A stretch of 64,000 bases of DNA from Rhizobium leguminosarum bv. trifolii WSM2297 (GTDB lineage: Bacteria; Pseudomonadota; Alphaproteobacteria; Rhizobiales; Rhizobiaceae): NCBI RefSeq assembly GCF_000271845.1, contig NZ_JH719393.1:1270442-1334441 (forward strand), written 5' to 3'. Shown piece by piece: positions 8,589-18,367 of the stretch; position 1 is the stretch's first letter; every line of letters begins with the position of its first letter. The position numbers and the translations under genes were made by a program. The notes beneath the pieces were generated by a model, which saw only the letters and a list, made by a program, of their open reading frames with translations, was not told the DNA's origin and did not search any database.

Positions 8589-9544
8589 TTGTTGCCCCGC
8601 GGATTGAGCGCGTCGTTGAGGCCGTCGCCGAGGAAGCTGAAGGCAACCGAGGCAAGGCCGAGCACCGCCGCCGGAGCGGCGAGAAGATGCGGATAATGCT
8701 GCCAGACGCGAAGGCCGTCCGAAATCATGTTGCCCCAGCTCGGTGTCGGCGGATTGACGCCGACGCCCAGAAAGCTGAAGGCGCTTTCCAGCACCATCGC
8801 CGTGCCGAGACCGGCGCTGACCGAGACGATCAGCGGCCCGAGCGCATTCGGCACGACATACCGCTTGATGATGACCCAGTTCGACAGGCCGAGCGCCTGT
8901 GCCGCGGTGATATAGGGCCGGCTGCGGATCGACAGCACCTGGGCGCGCACCAGGCGGGCATAGGGCGGCCAGGAGATCAGCGCCATCGATCCGAAGACGA
9001 GGATGAAATCCACCCATATCGTCTGTCGGTAGAAGGGATTGAGGGTCTCGAGGTAACGCGCCTCCATCCATCGGGTGATCGGCGTTTTCAGCGATGCATT
9101 GATGACGACGACGAGCAGAAGGTTCGGAACCGACATCGTCACGTCGGTCAGCCACATGATGATGCGGTCGAAGGGATTGCCGAAGAAGCCGGCCACGGCA
9201 CCGAGCGTGAGGCCGATCAGCACCGCGAAGAAGGTGACGATGACGGCGACGAGAAAGGCGGTCCGCGTGCCGAAGACCACGCGGCTGAAGACATCGCGGC
9301 CAAGGTCGTCGGTTCCGAAGAGATGGCTCATCGACGGCAGCGCGTTGCGGGCGTTGAGATCCTGGCTCAGATAGTCGTAAGGCGTCAGGTAAGGCCCGAA
9401 GATTGCCGTGAAGGCGAGGATCAGCACGACGACGAGCCCGAAGATGGCGAGCTTGTTGCGCTTCAACCGATACCAGGCATCACGCCACAGGCTGACCGGC
9501 TGTTCCTCGATGGTTTCAGGGGTGGAAAGAGGAATTGCGGACAT
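8585..9544 (-). CDS. Oligopeptide-type ABC importer permease (OppC/DppC-like)
   Basis: A 319-residue inner-membrane protein with an N-terminal OppC-type segment (WRDAWYRLKRNKLAIFGLVVV), a periplasmic loop containing HLFGTDDLGRDVFSRVVFG, and five further helices. The coupling motif region reads AAQALGLSNWVIIKRYVVPNAL, where the EAA-like loop contacts the ATPases. It is two bases after the DppB-like gene and overlaps the next ATPase gene by four bases. It forms the translocation pore with the DppB-like subunit. Confidence 0.88.
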   Translation of the reverse strand: MSAIPLSTPETIEEQPVSLWRDAWYRLKRNKLAIFGLVVVLILAFTAIFGPYLTPYDYLSQDLNARNALPSMSHLFGTDDLGRDVFSRVVFGTRTAFLVAVIVTFFAVLIGLTLGAVAGFFGNPFDRIIMWLTDVTMSVPNLLLVVVINASLKTPITRWMEARYLETLNPFYRQTIWVDFILVFGSMALISWPPYARLVRAQVLSIRSRPYITAAQALGLSNWVIIKRYVVPNALGPLIVSVSAGLGTAMVLESAFSFLGVGVNPPTPSWGNMISDGLRVWQHYPHLLAAPAAVLGLASVAFSFLGDGLNDALNPRGNK

Positions 9545-9546
9545 GG

Positions 9547-10503
9547 TCAGCGGCTCCGTCTTGCATCATTGGCGCGCGGATCGAGCAGCGGATAAAGCAC
9601 GTCGACCAAAAGGTTCGACACCATCACCAGGAACGACCCGATCAGCGTAATCGCCAGAATGACCGGATAATCGGAATTGATCAGCGCCTGCACCGTCAGG
9701 CGGCCGAGGCCAGGCAGGCCGAAAACCAGTTCGACGAAGATCGCGCCATTGACGATGGTGATCATGATCAGACCGAGCTGGGTCACGACAGGCGTCAGCA
9801 CCGGCCTCAGGATATGGCGGAGCGCCACGATGATCTCGGGCACGCCCTTGGCGCGTGCGGTCCGCACGAAATCCTCCGATAGCACCTCGATGACGGCCGC
9901 ACGGGTCTGGCGCACGATCAGCGCGATCGGCTGGAAGGAAAGCACGAGCAGCGGCAGCAGGATCCGCACATCGAAAATGCCGCCCCAGCCATAGGGTACG
10001 CTTGCGCCCGGTAGCAGTACGATCAGGCCGACCATCAGCAAGGGACCTGCAACATAGGCCGGGATCGCCCAGAGGAAAAGCGCCGACCCCAGAATGGCGT
10101 AGTCGAGCCGGGAATTCTGGTTCAGCGCGGCGATCATGCCGAGCGGGATCGCGACGACGGTCGTCAGGATGATGGAACAGAGGGCGAGCTGAAAGGAGAC
10201 GGGGGCAGCGGCCGAGACCATCGCCCAGACGGCGCGGCCCGAGGTCAGCGAATTGCCGAACCGGCCGTGCAGCAGGTTCCAGATGTAAAGACCGAACTGC
10301 TCGATGAAGGGTCTGTTGAGGCCGGCGCTTTCGCGGATGGCTTCGATGCGCTGCGGATTATAGGCGACATCGCCCGGCGCGCGCAGGAAAATGAGTTTTA
10401 TCGGATCGCCGGCGCCATAGAAGGCCAGCGCATAGACGGCCAGCATCACCACAAGGACGGACGGAATCCAGATGACAAACCGGGTTAGCACGTAGCGCAG
10501 CAT
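9547..10503 (-). CDS. Oligopeptide-type ABC importer permease (OppB/DppB-like)
   Basis: A 318-residue membrane protein beginning MLRYVLTRFVIWIPSVLVVML, the usual first helix of DppB subunits, followed by GDPIKL and five more helices; the EAA loop reads FVRTARAKGVPEIIVALRHIL. I chose the ATG at 10501-10503 because GAGAGG lies about five bases upstream; a GTG two codons earlier is possible. The gene follows the binding protein after 137 bp. That gap may allow differential expression of the abundant binding protein, although I found no strong hairpin in it. Confidence 0.87.
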   Translation of the reverse strand: MLRYVLTRFVIWIPSVLVVMLAVYALAFYGAGDPIKLIFLRAPGDVAYNPQRIEAIRESAGLNRPFIEQFGLYIWNLLHGRFGNSLTSGRAVWAMVSAAAPVSFQLALCSIILTTVVAIPLGMIAALNQNSRLDYAILGSALFLWAIPAYVAGPLLMVGLIVLLPGASVPYGWGGIFDVRILLPLLVLSFQPIALIVRQTRAAVIEVLSEDFVRTARAKGVPEIIVALRHILRPVLTPVVTQLGLIMITIVNGAIFVELVFGLPGLGRLTVQALINSDYPVILAITLIGSFLVMVSNLLVDVLYPLLDPRANDARRSR

Positions 10504-10640
10504 GGCCACCTCTCACCTGTTGTTCGATGCGGTCCGCCTCTCTCAGAAGCCCGGCAGATCGCATCTCTTCTTCTTGAAACTTGCGCGAAGGCCTTGCAGC
10601 CTCCGCGCGCTTATTGGCAATTGGAACGACCTTCCCCGGA

Positions 10641-12278
10641 TCAACCGATGGAAATGTTCCAGGGCTCGACGACCTGCCAGTCGAGGTTCTTGTCCAGGCC
10701 CTTGACCTCCTTGGTGGCCCAGCGCGACATCGCCTGAGAATACCACGGGATGAACGCCCAATCGTCGCGGAACGCCTTCTGGGCTTGCTGGGCGAGAGCA
10801 ACGCGCTGCGGATCATCCGCAGCTTTGGTCGTCGCTTCGGCAAGGGCGCTGTCGACCTTGTCGTTCTTGTATCCGCCGAGCTTGTTTTGAGCGTTCGACG
10901 AGGTCGAGGCGATGGAGCCCGCGAGATAGGACACGGCATCAGGAACACGGGTGCCGACGTCGTCGCGGAAGATCTGGACGGAATTCTGATCCGGACCGGC
11001 ATAGGCGTCCTGCTGCGGCTTCATGTCGACGGCTGTTATGCCGAGATTCTGGCGCCACTGCTCGGCGATGAACTGGGCGGCGGCCTGAATGGCCGGTCCC
11101 GAGATACCGACGAACAGGATCTTCGGCAGGCGCTCAGGCCCCCCATAGGTGGATTCAGAAAGCAGCTTCTTGGCGGCCGCCGGATCAAAGGGATATGGCT
11201 CGAAACCGGAATTTTCGGCACCTGGAACTGCGTTGAGGATCTGGTCGGCCTTCTTGTGCGGCCCATCCGGATAGGACGCCTTGAACAGGCCGTCGCGGTC
11301 GACCGCCATGATCAGTGCCTGGCGAACCTTCGGATCGTCCATCGGCGCGCGGGAGATATTGAACCAGAAATGCTGGCTGGTCGGGATCAGCGGGCCGGCC
11401 GAGAATTCCGGACCGAGATCCTGGATGATCGTCGAGGTGATCAGCTCGGTGTGAGCGTTGAACTCGCCGGATTTGATCAGGGACGTCGCCGTCACATTGT
11501 CCTCGATCGAGGTGATGTCGATGCGCGCAAGCTTCGGCTTGGGCCCGAAGAATTTTTCATTCGGCTCGAAAGAGAGCTTGCCGGCATCGATATCGATGCT
11601 CGCCAGCTTGAACGGACCGGAGAAGACCGGCTTGTTCTCAGGCTTGTACCAGTCGACGATCTCCTCGCCGTCGCTGCCGCGCGACTGCGCCGCCTTGGTG
11701 ATCGGCGCGATGTGGTTTGCAAGGCGCATGAAGAAGATCGGATCGGCGGCGGCAAGCGTCACGACCACCGTCCCCTCGTCGGGTGCTGCGACACCGGTCA
11801 ACTCATTGCCGGAACCCGCGGCGATTTCGGCATAACCCTTGACCTTGCTCAGCACCTGGTCGGCGCGCTGGTTCTTGGTGTTCGGCATCGAGGAGACTTC
11901 CCACGATCCCTTGACGTCGGCCGAGGTGATCTTACTGCCGTCTGAGAAAACCGCCTTGGGATCGATCTTGAATGTCCAGACGGTATTGTCGGCCGATTCC
12001 CAGCTGGTGAAGACGTAGGGCTTGATATTGCCTTCGCTATCGAAATACATCGGTGAGGCCCACCAGATCGAATTCCAGCGGAATGTCCTGCCGCCGCCGC
12101 GCAGCGGTGACCAGTCCTGGTCGAAGGCCGGATGTGCGACTTTCAGGACCTGGCCCTCATCAGCCATCACGATGCGGGCATTCATCCCGAATACGGTCAG
12201 GCCGACGCCGGCCGCAAGACCGAGCTTCAGCGCATTGCGGCGCGATAAATTGGTTTTCTCAGATTGATCAAAAGACAT
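10641..12278 (-). CDS. Oligopeptide-type periplasmic binding protein (Tat exported)
   Basis: A 545-residue SBP_bac_5 protein. The N-terminus has a twin-arginine signal (LSRRNALKLGLAAGVGLTVFG, residues 11-31), so it is exported folded. The body shows the family features: HPAFDQDWSPL near the N-terminus, WESADNTVWTFKIDPKAVF, VRQALIMAVDRDGLFK and YPFDPAAAKKLLSES. The ATG at 12276-12278 has GGGAGG six bases upstream. It is the first gene of the minus-strand arm and so sets the specificity of the island. Family members bind peptides, oligosaccharides or conjugates; the ligand cannot be read from the sequence. Confidence 0.88.
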   Translation of the reverse strand: MSFDQSEKTNLSRRNALKLGLAAGVGLTVFGMNARIVMADEGQVLKVAHPAFDQDWSPLRGGGRTFRWNSIWWASPMYFDSEGNIKPYVFTSWESADNTVWTFKIDPKAVFSDGSKITSADVKGSWEVSSMPNTKNQRADQVLSKVKGYAEIAAGSGNELTGVAAPDEGTVVVTLAAADPIFFMRLANHIAPITKAAQSRGSDGEEIVDWYKPENKPVFSGPFKLASIDIDAGKLSFEPNEKFFGPKPKLARIDITSIEDNVTATSLIKSGEFNAHTELITSTIIQDLGPEFSAGPLIPTSQHFWFNISRAPMDDPKVRQALIMAVDRDGLFKASYPDGPHKKADQILNAVPGAENSGFEPYPFDPAAAKKLLSESTYGGPERLPKILFVGISGPAIQAAAQFIAEQWRQNLGITAVDMKPQQDAYAGPDQNSVQIFRDDVGTRVPDAVSYLAGSIASTSSNAQNKLGGYKNDKVDSALAEATTKAADDPQRVALAQQAQKAFRDDWAFIPWYSQAMSRWATKEVKGLDKNLDWQVVEPWNISIG

Positions 12279-12599
12279 GGCATTCCTCCCACGGTGAATT
12301 CGGCAGCGCTCTCCCCGCACCTGCCAGGCGCAGCACAATCCGTTCCTTATGGTTCCCTCGTTATTGTAAATATGTCAACAAAAAATCACTGTTTTAGTTC
12401 GAACAAAATTTCGTCGCAAAAATAATCAAATAATATCAACTAGTTAAATTTCCACCTTCGCGTCACAGCATTTTGTCTTCTTGACAAAAGACCTGCAATG
12501 GAAGTTCTTGGCACTTCATAGCGGCAGACGGATGAGAATTCATGCGCAGCGGGGCGGTTCAAACATGGATCGGCAGACCGACGCGCCGAGGAGGGCGGA
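12279..12599. promoter_or_regulatory. Divergent regulatory region of the catabolic island
   Basis: This 321-bp AT-rich region separates the two divergent arms. On the minus strand a TTGACA hexamer (complement of 12373-12378) lies about 95 bases upstream of the binding-protein ATG and could be a -35 element; I cannot assign a -10 with confidence. The region also holds the perfect inverted repeat described separately. No gene was seen in it. Confidence 0.6.
12471..12489. promoter_or_regulatory. Perfect 7-bp inverted repeat, candidate GntR operator
   Basis: TTTTGTC (12471-12477) and GACAAAA (12483-12489) are perfect complements around the five bases TTCTT. The site sits 111 bases upstream of the aldolase ATG, in the intergenic region shared by both arms. 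Its symmetry and length fit a dimeric GntR regulator, and the gene for one ends the left arm. The assignment is an inference. Confidence 0.5.
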
Positions 12600-13505
12600 A
12601 TGAGCCAACATAGGATCACAGGCGTTTTCAGCGCGGCCGCAACGCCGCTGACGGCGGACAATACGCCTGATTTCGTCCTTTTCACCGACCATTGCCGGCA
12701 GTTGCTGGCCGAGGGATGCCATGGCGTGGCGCTGCTCGGCACGACGGGCGAGGCCAATTCCTTCTCCGGCACTGAGCGCCGCGCCATTCTGGAAGCGGCT
12801 GTGAGGGCCGGCATTCCCGCCGACAGGCTTCTGCCGGGCACCGGCGTCGTCGCCATTCCGGAGACCGTGGAACTGACCCGGCACGCGCTGTCGCTCGGTG
12901 TCACCAAGGTGGTTATGCTGCCGCCCTTCTATTACAAGGGCGTCTCCGACGACGGCCTCTTTGCCGCCTATTCGCAAGTGCTGGAAAAGGTCGCCGACAC
13001 TCGCCTGAAGGTGATCCTCTATCATATCCCGCAGGTCTCGGGCGTTCCACTGTCCATCCCGCTGATCGGCCGGCTGATTGCAGCCTTTCCGGAAACGGTG
13101 GTCGGCATCAAGGAATCGGCCGGCGATTTCAACAACATGCAGGCAATCATCGCCGCCTATCCCGGCTTTTCGGTGCTGGCCGGCGCCGACCCGCTGCTGC
13201 TGCCGCTGATGAAGGCCGGCGGCGCTGGCTGCATCACCGCCACTTCCAATCTGGTGGCGGATTCGCTGCGCACAGTTTACGACCATGTCCATGATGAGGC
13301 GCGCGCTGGCGATGTCGAGGCGGCACAGGCGCGTATCAACGCCTATCGCACGCTTTCCAACTCCTACGTCCAGATCCCGACCATCAAGGCAATGGTCGGA
13401 TTGAAGACCGGCAACCCCGCCTGGAAGCGCACGCGCGCACCGCTGATGCCGCTCGGCGAGGCGGATTACGCCGCACTTGCCGAAAGCTATGCCAAGCTGC
13501 CTTGA
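12600..13505 (+). CDS. DapA/NanA-family class I aldolase (N-acetylneuraminate-lyase-like)
   Basis: A 301-residue TIM-barrel enzyme of the dihydrodipicolinate synthase/N-acetylneuraminate lyase family. The carboxylate-binding GTTGE is at 47-51, the catalytic tyrosine at 141 (in YHIPQVSG) and the Schiff-base lysine at 171 (GIKESAGD). True dihydrodipicolinate synthases read YNVPSRTG, with an arginine that binds aspartate semialdehyde. Here that arginine is absent and the segment resembles the YNIPALSG of N-acetylneuraminate lyase. It therefore probably cleaves or forms a 2-keto acid from pyruvate and an aldehyde rather than making lysine. It is the first gene of the plus-strand arm, 11 bases before the sialidase-like gene. 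Confidence 0.85.
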   Translation: MSQHRITGVFSAAATPLTADNTPDFVLFTDHCRQLLAEGCHGVALLGTTGEANSFSGTERRAILEAAVRAGIPADRLLPGTGVVAIPETVELTRHALSLGVTKVVMLPPFYYKGVSDDGLFAAYSQVLEKVADTRLKVILYHIPQVSGVPLSIPLIGRLIAAFPETVVGIKESAGDFNNMQAIIAAYPGFSVLAGADPLLLPLMKAGGAGCITATSNLVADSLRTVYDHVHDEARAGDVEAAQARINAYRTLSNSYVQIPTIKAMVGLKTGNPAWKRTRAPLMPLGEADYAALAESYAKLP

Positions 13506-13516
13506 GGAGATCGCCC

Positions 13517-14704
13517 ATGAGTTTTACCGGCCTGCCTTCGGAAGTCGTGCCCGCCATGATGACTGGGCTTATCACCCCTCGCCCAGCCATGAATGGCCGG
13601 GCCGATGCCTATCTGCCCTCACCCTGCATCCAGAACCATGCGGCAAATCTCGCCTTTCTGCCCGACGGCACGCTCAGCTGCGTCTGGTTCGGCGGCACGA
13701 TGGAGGGCATGGGCGACATTTCGATTTACATGTCGCGGTTGGCCCCCGGCGCCGAGCGCTGGTCCGAACCAGACAAGATGAGCGACGACCCGCAGAAATC
13801 AGAGCAGAACCCGTTGATTTTCAACGCTCCTGACGGAAAGATTTGGCTGCTCTATACCTCGCAGACCTCAGGCAATCAGGACGGTTCCGTTGTCAAATGC
13901 CGCACATCAGACGATGGCGGCAAAAGCTTCGGGCCGGTCAGCGTCCTCTGCGACAGCCCCGGCACCTTCGTTCGCCAACCGCTCGTCGTCAACGGCAAGG
14001 GCGACTGGCTGTTACCGGTCTTCCGCTGCGTCGGTCGCAACGGCCAGCGCTGGAGCGGCGACGCCGATACGGCAGCGGTGCTGATCTCGCGGGACGGCGG
14101 CGCGAGCTGGCGGATGCACGATATTCCAGACAGCATCGGCGCCGTACACATGAACATCCTGCCGCTCGGAGGCGACAAAATGGTCGCCTTCTACCGCAAT
14201 CGTTTCGCCGAGAGCATTCTTTCCAGCCGATCGTCCGATAGCGGCGAAACGTGGAGCGCGCCCGAGCCGACCGAACTGCCGAACAACAACTCCTCGATCC
14301 AGGCCACGATCCTGAATGATGGAGCGATTGCAATGGTTTATAACCACTCGAATGCAAGCACATCGGATGCGAGGCGCCAGTCTCTCTATGACGAAATCGA
14401 GGGCGGCGAGACCAAAGAATTCACTGTTGTCGCCGCCGATATCGGCCGCAAGGCGGTCTGGGGGGTTCCGCGGGCGCCGCTGAGCCTGGCGATCTCGAGG
14501 GATGGCGGCAGGAGCTTTCCGCATCGCGTGGATCTCGATACCGGCGACGGCTTCTGCCTCAGCAACAACTCGAAGGATTCGCTGAACCGCGAATTCTCCT
14601 ATCCCTCGATCATAGAGGGCGACGACGGCACACTCCATATCGCCTACACCTATTACCGGCGCGCCATCAAATATGTGCGGCTTGCCCCGCAATCACTGTC
14701 GTAA
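13517..14704 (+). CDS. Cytoplasmic sialidase-like (BNR repeat) protein
   Basis: A 395-residue beta-propeller protein related to predicted neuraminidases (BNR_2/sialidase fold). Four Asp-box repeats are visible: SDDGGKSF (131-138), SRDGGASW (191-198), SSDSGETW (239-246) and SRDGGRSF (327-334). Other conserved patches include LPDGTLSCVWFGG and, near the C-terminus, FSYPSIIEGDDGTLHIAYTY. There is no signal peptide, so it acts on an imported substrate. GAGGAG about eight bases before the ATG at 13517 fixes the start. It sits directly after a neuraminate-lyase-like aldolase, yet no nanE, nanK or nagA gene is nearby, so a sialic acid itself is not the obvious substrate. Exact activity unknown. Confidence 0.78.
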   Translation: MSFTGLPSEVVPAMMTGLITPRPAMNGRADAYLPSPCIQNHAANLAFLPDGTLSCVWFGGTMEGMGDISIYMSRLAPGAERWSEPDKMSDDPQKSEQNPLIFNAPDGKIWLLYTSQTSGNQDGSVVKCRTSDDGGKSFGPVSVLCDSPGTFVRQPLVVNGKGDWLLPVFRCVGRNGQRWSGDADTAAVLISRDGGASWRMHDIPDSIGAVHMNILPLGGDKMVAFYRNRFAESILSSRSSDSGETWSAPEPTELPNNNSSIQATILNDGAIAMVYNHSNASTSDARRQSLYDEIEGGETKEFTVVAADIGRKAVWGVPRAPLSLAISRDGGRSFPHRVDLDTGDGFCLSNNSKDSLNREFSYPSIIEGDDGTLHIAYTYYRRAIKYVRLAPQSLS

Positions 14705-15054
14705 GAGCGCCGCCGGTGGAAAAACCTGCGTCCGATCGCGCGCGAAAGGACGTCGGCCGGAAGGGCATTGGTCGTCGTTGCGAGAGGATTTGACAACAGC
14801 CCGGCCGTTCGTCGCCGGCGCAGCGATGACACTATACTCCGTGTTCGGAATGCCGATTTACATCGTTGAATTTATCATATTTATTTGAATTTCAACGGGA
14901 TATTGGAACGTGGCACCGCTTTGAAAGCGTATTCGGCGGACATGTTGGGCTCTAAAAATTTCGCTGTCCTGGAATGCTGGCTTGACATTGATCTTACAAC
15001 TTTACATTAAAGAGAGACGATATCGCCGCAAGGTCTTGCAGGGAGGACTGGTTC
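14705..15054 (+). promoter_or_regulatory. 350-bp gap with an inverted repeat and a possible promoter for the dehydrogenase pair
   Basis: No gene was seen. CTTGAC at 14981-14986 followed after 17 bases by ACATTA (15004-15009) is a weak match to the rhizobial housekeeping promoter pattern, placed 45 bases before the alcohol dehydrogenase ATG. An inverted repeat lies at 14864-14897. The gap suggests that the last two genes of this arm have their own promoter. Confidence 0.45.
14864..14897. repeat. Inverted repeat CGTTGAA ... TTCAACG
   Basis: CGTTGAA (14864-14870) and TTCAACG (14891-14897) are perfect 7-bp complements with a 20-base AT-rich spacer. The position, between the sialidase-like gene and the dehydrogenase pair, suits either a regulator site or a weak mRNA hairpin. 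It does not resemble the repeat at 12471-12489. Confidence 0.4.
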
Positions 15055-16188
15055 ATGGCCAGCTTGGATTCGCCAATTACGATCGTCCGGCCGCATCTAA
15101 TTGAATTCGGCATCGGCACGGCGGGAAAGCTCGGTAAATGGGCTGCAGACCAAGGCTATCGGCGCACGCTTGTCATCTCCGATGCTTTCAACGCATCGCG
15201 CATCGATGTGCTGGAACTCACGGGCGAAGTCACCGTCTTTTCTGAAGTGACGCCGGAGCCGGATACCGCCAACCTCGAAAAAGTCCTGGCGGCGGCCAAT
15301 GGCGCCAACGCCGAACTGATCGTCGGCTTCGGCGGCGGCAGCGCCATGGATCTGGCAAAACTTGCCGCAGTTCTTGCCGGCTCGGCGCAGACCCTGCATG
15401 ACGTTGTCGGCCCGAACAAGGTGCATGGGCCGCGCAAGGTGGCGCTCGCCCAGGTGCCGACGACCTCGGGCACCGGCAGCGAGGCCGGCATCCGCGCGCT
15501 CGTCACCGATCCCAAGACGATGGCGAAGCTTGCCGTCGAAAGTCTGCACATGCTGGCCGACATCGCTGTCATCGATCCGGCCCTGACCTTCACCGTGCCG
15601 GCCCGCACCACAGCTGCCACCGGCATCGACGCGATGGCTCATTGCGTCGAGGCCTTCACCAACCGCAAGGCCCATCCGATGGTCGATATCTATGCGATCG
15701 AGGGAACGCGGCTGGTCGGCAAATATCTCGCCCGCGCCGTCAAAGACGGCAACGATGCGGAGGCACGCGCTGGCCTGTCGCTCGCATCGCTTTACGGCGG
15801 CTTCTGCCTCGGCCCGGTCAATACCGCCGGCGGCCATGCGCTTGCCTATCCCCTCGGCACGCGCTGGCATGTGGCACATGGTGCTGCGAATGCGCTGATC
15901 TTCCCGCATGTGCTCGCCTTCAACGCGCCGTCGGCCCCGGAAAAGACGAAAGCAGTGATGCAAGCGCTTGGGCGTCAGACTTCGGAGGAAACAGCATCCG
16001 TCTTCGATGCGGCTTACGCTTTCTGCGCCGCCCTCGGGATCGAGATGAAGCTTTCCGGGCTCGGTGTGCCGGAAAGCGATCTCGACGCCATGGCCGACGA
16101 CGCCTTTGCCATTCGCCGTCTGCTCGATAACAATCCGCGCGATCTCACGCGCGCCGACATTCGCTCGATCTACACAGCTGCGTTCTAG
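15055..16188 (+). CDS. Iron-containing alcohol dehydrogenase family protein
   Basis: A 377-residue enzyme with an N-terminal NAD(P)-binding half ([12 protein letters not shown], 91-102; [10 protein letters not shown], 135-144) and a C-terminal metal-binding half. The likely metal ligands are D192 and H196 ([12 protein letters not shown]), H261 ([10 protein letters not shown]) and H275 (HVAHGAANA). It would oxidise an alcohol or reduce an aldehyde or ketone; related proteins include maleylacetate reductases and lactaldehyde reductases. GGGAGG lies nine bases before the ATG. It is 11 bases ahead of the PdxA2-type gene, so the two form an operon and probably act in consecutive steps. Confidence 0.87.
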   Translation: MASLDSPITIVRPHLIEFGIGTAGKLGKWAADQGYRRTLVISDAFNASRIDVLELTGEVTVFSEVTPEPDTANLEKVLAAANGANAELIVGFGGGSAMDLAKLAAVLAGSAQTLHDVVGPNKVHGPRKVALAQVPTTSGTGSEAGIRALVTDPKTMAKLAVESLHMLADIAVIDPALTFTVPARTTAATGIDAMAHCVEAFTNRKAHPMVDIYAIEGTRLVGKYLARAVKDGNDAEARAGLSLASLYGGFCLGPVNTAGGHALAYPLGTRWHVAHGAANALIFPHVLAFNAPSAPEKTKAVMQALGRQTSEETASVFDAAYAFCAALGIEMKLSGLGVPESDLDAMADDAFAIRRLLDNNPRDLTRADIRSIYTAAF

Positions 16189-16199
16189 AAGGGATTTTG

Positions 16200-17216
<1,017 letters not shown>

Positions 17217-18367
17217 TTTTGTCTACGAAACGAGCAGTTACATAAGCGAAACAGACGACTGCGCTCAGAAGCACGAAGAAAGCGAGAGGGCCATTCACCC
17301 CGATCGACCCGGCAACCGGCTTGAATACACCGATCACACCTCGGTGCAAGATGTAGACGGGGTAGGAGATATACCCGACCCACGTCGCCAACGCCTCTAA
17401 TTTGGCAGGCATTTCCAAAAAGAGGCCAAGCATCACAATGAGCGGCGCCAAGGCCATCGCGAACATCAAATCATAGTAAGGCCGCAGCACGGACGGAACC
17501 GGCGCCGCGATGCAGATCATCAGAAGCAGGCATGGCACCAAGGCGATCCAACCCTTTCTCCAGGCCGGCATGCCACCGAATAAACGGCTGATCACAACCC
17601 CTGCCGTAAATGAAAACATCACCCTTGGCAGTCCCCCGACCGCGGAAGGCCACTCCCAGCCAATATTCAACAGACCGTAGTGAAGACCGACACAAACCAA
17701 TAGCGCAGCTGAGACCAAGGCAACGAGGCAAAGGGCGCGGATGGAGAGCCGAAACAGCCACAATGCGAAGAGTATGTTCACCAACAGTTCCCAGAACATC
17801 GACCACGCTGGGCCGTTGATTGGAAACATCCCCTGCATCGAGTTGGCTTGAAGGAAATACATCGGGCTGGGCAGAAAAGCCCCATTAGCAACTGTCGACA
17901 CCAGCAGGTCAATGACACTTTGACCTCGCAGCCCCCAGCTTGTCAGCAGAATGATCTGGACGAGACCAACCAAAATTCCGATCAGATAGAGCGGATAAAG
18001 ACGCTTGATTCGTGCCGTCATGAACGACTGGAATGGCAGACCGCGCGAAAGCCTTTTTCCGTAAATGTCGGCGATAATAAACCCGCTGAGAACGAAGAAA
18101 AAGTCGACTGCGAGATAGGCTGACGGGGCGTATCTCTCTTGGAAATGTGTAGCGACAACACAAATGGCGGCAAAGCCGCGCATCGCATCGAGCGAATAGT
18201 AGCGGCTACGGTCGGAAATCGAGACTCCCGCGTTGTCGATTGCCGATGGCGCATAATCGCGGTCGAGACTGGTCATCTATCGATCATCCTATGACACTTT
18301 ATCTGAGGGGCGTGCGCAGCGGTCGGCTTGAACCGCTGCACAGGTCGCTGCGCAGGAGCGCCCGATA

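Noticed and set aside
12600..13505. Calling the aldolase dapA (lysine biosynthesis)
   Set aside because: The key arginine after the catalytic tyrosine is absent, and the context is catabolic.
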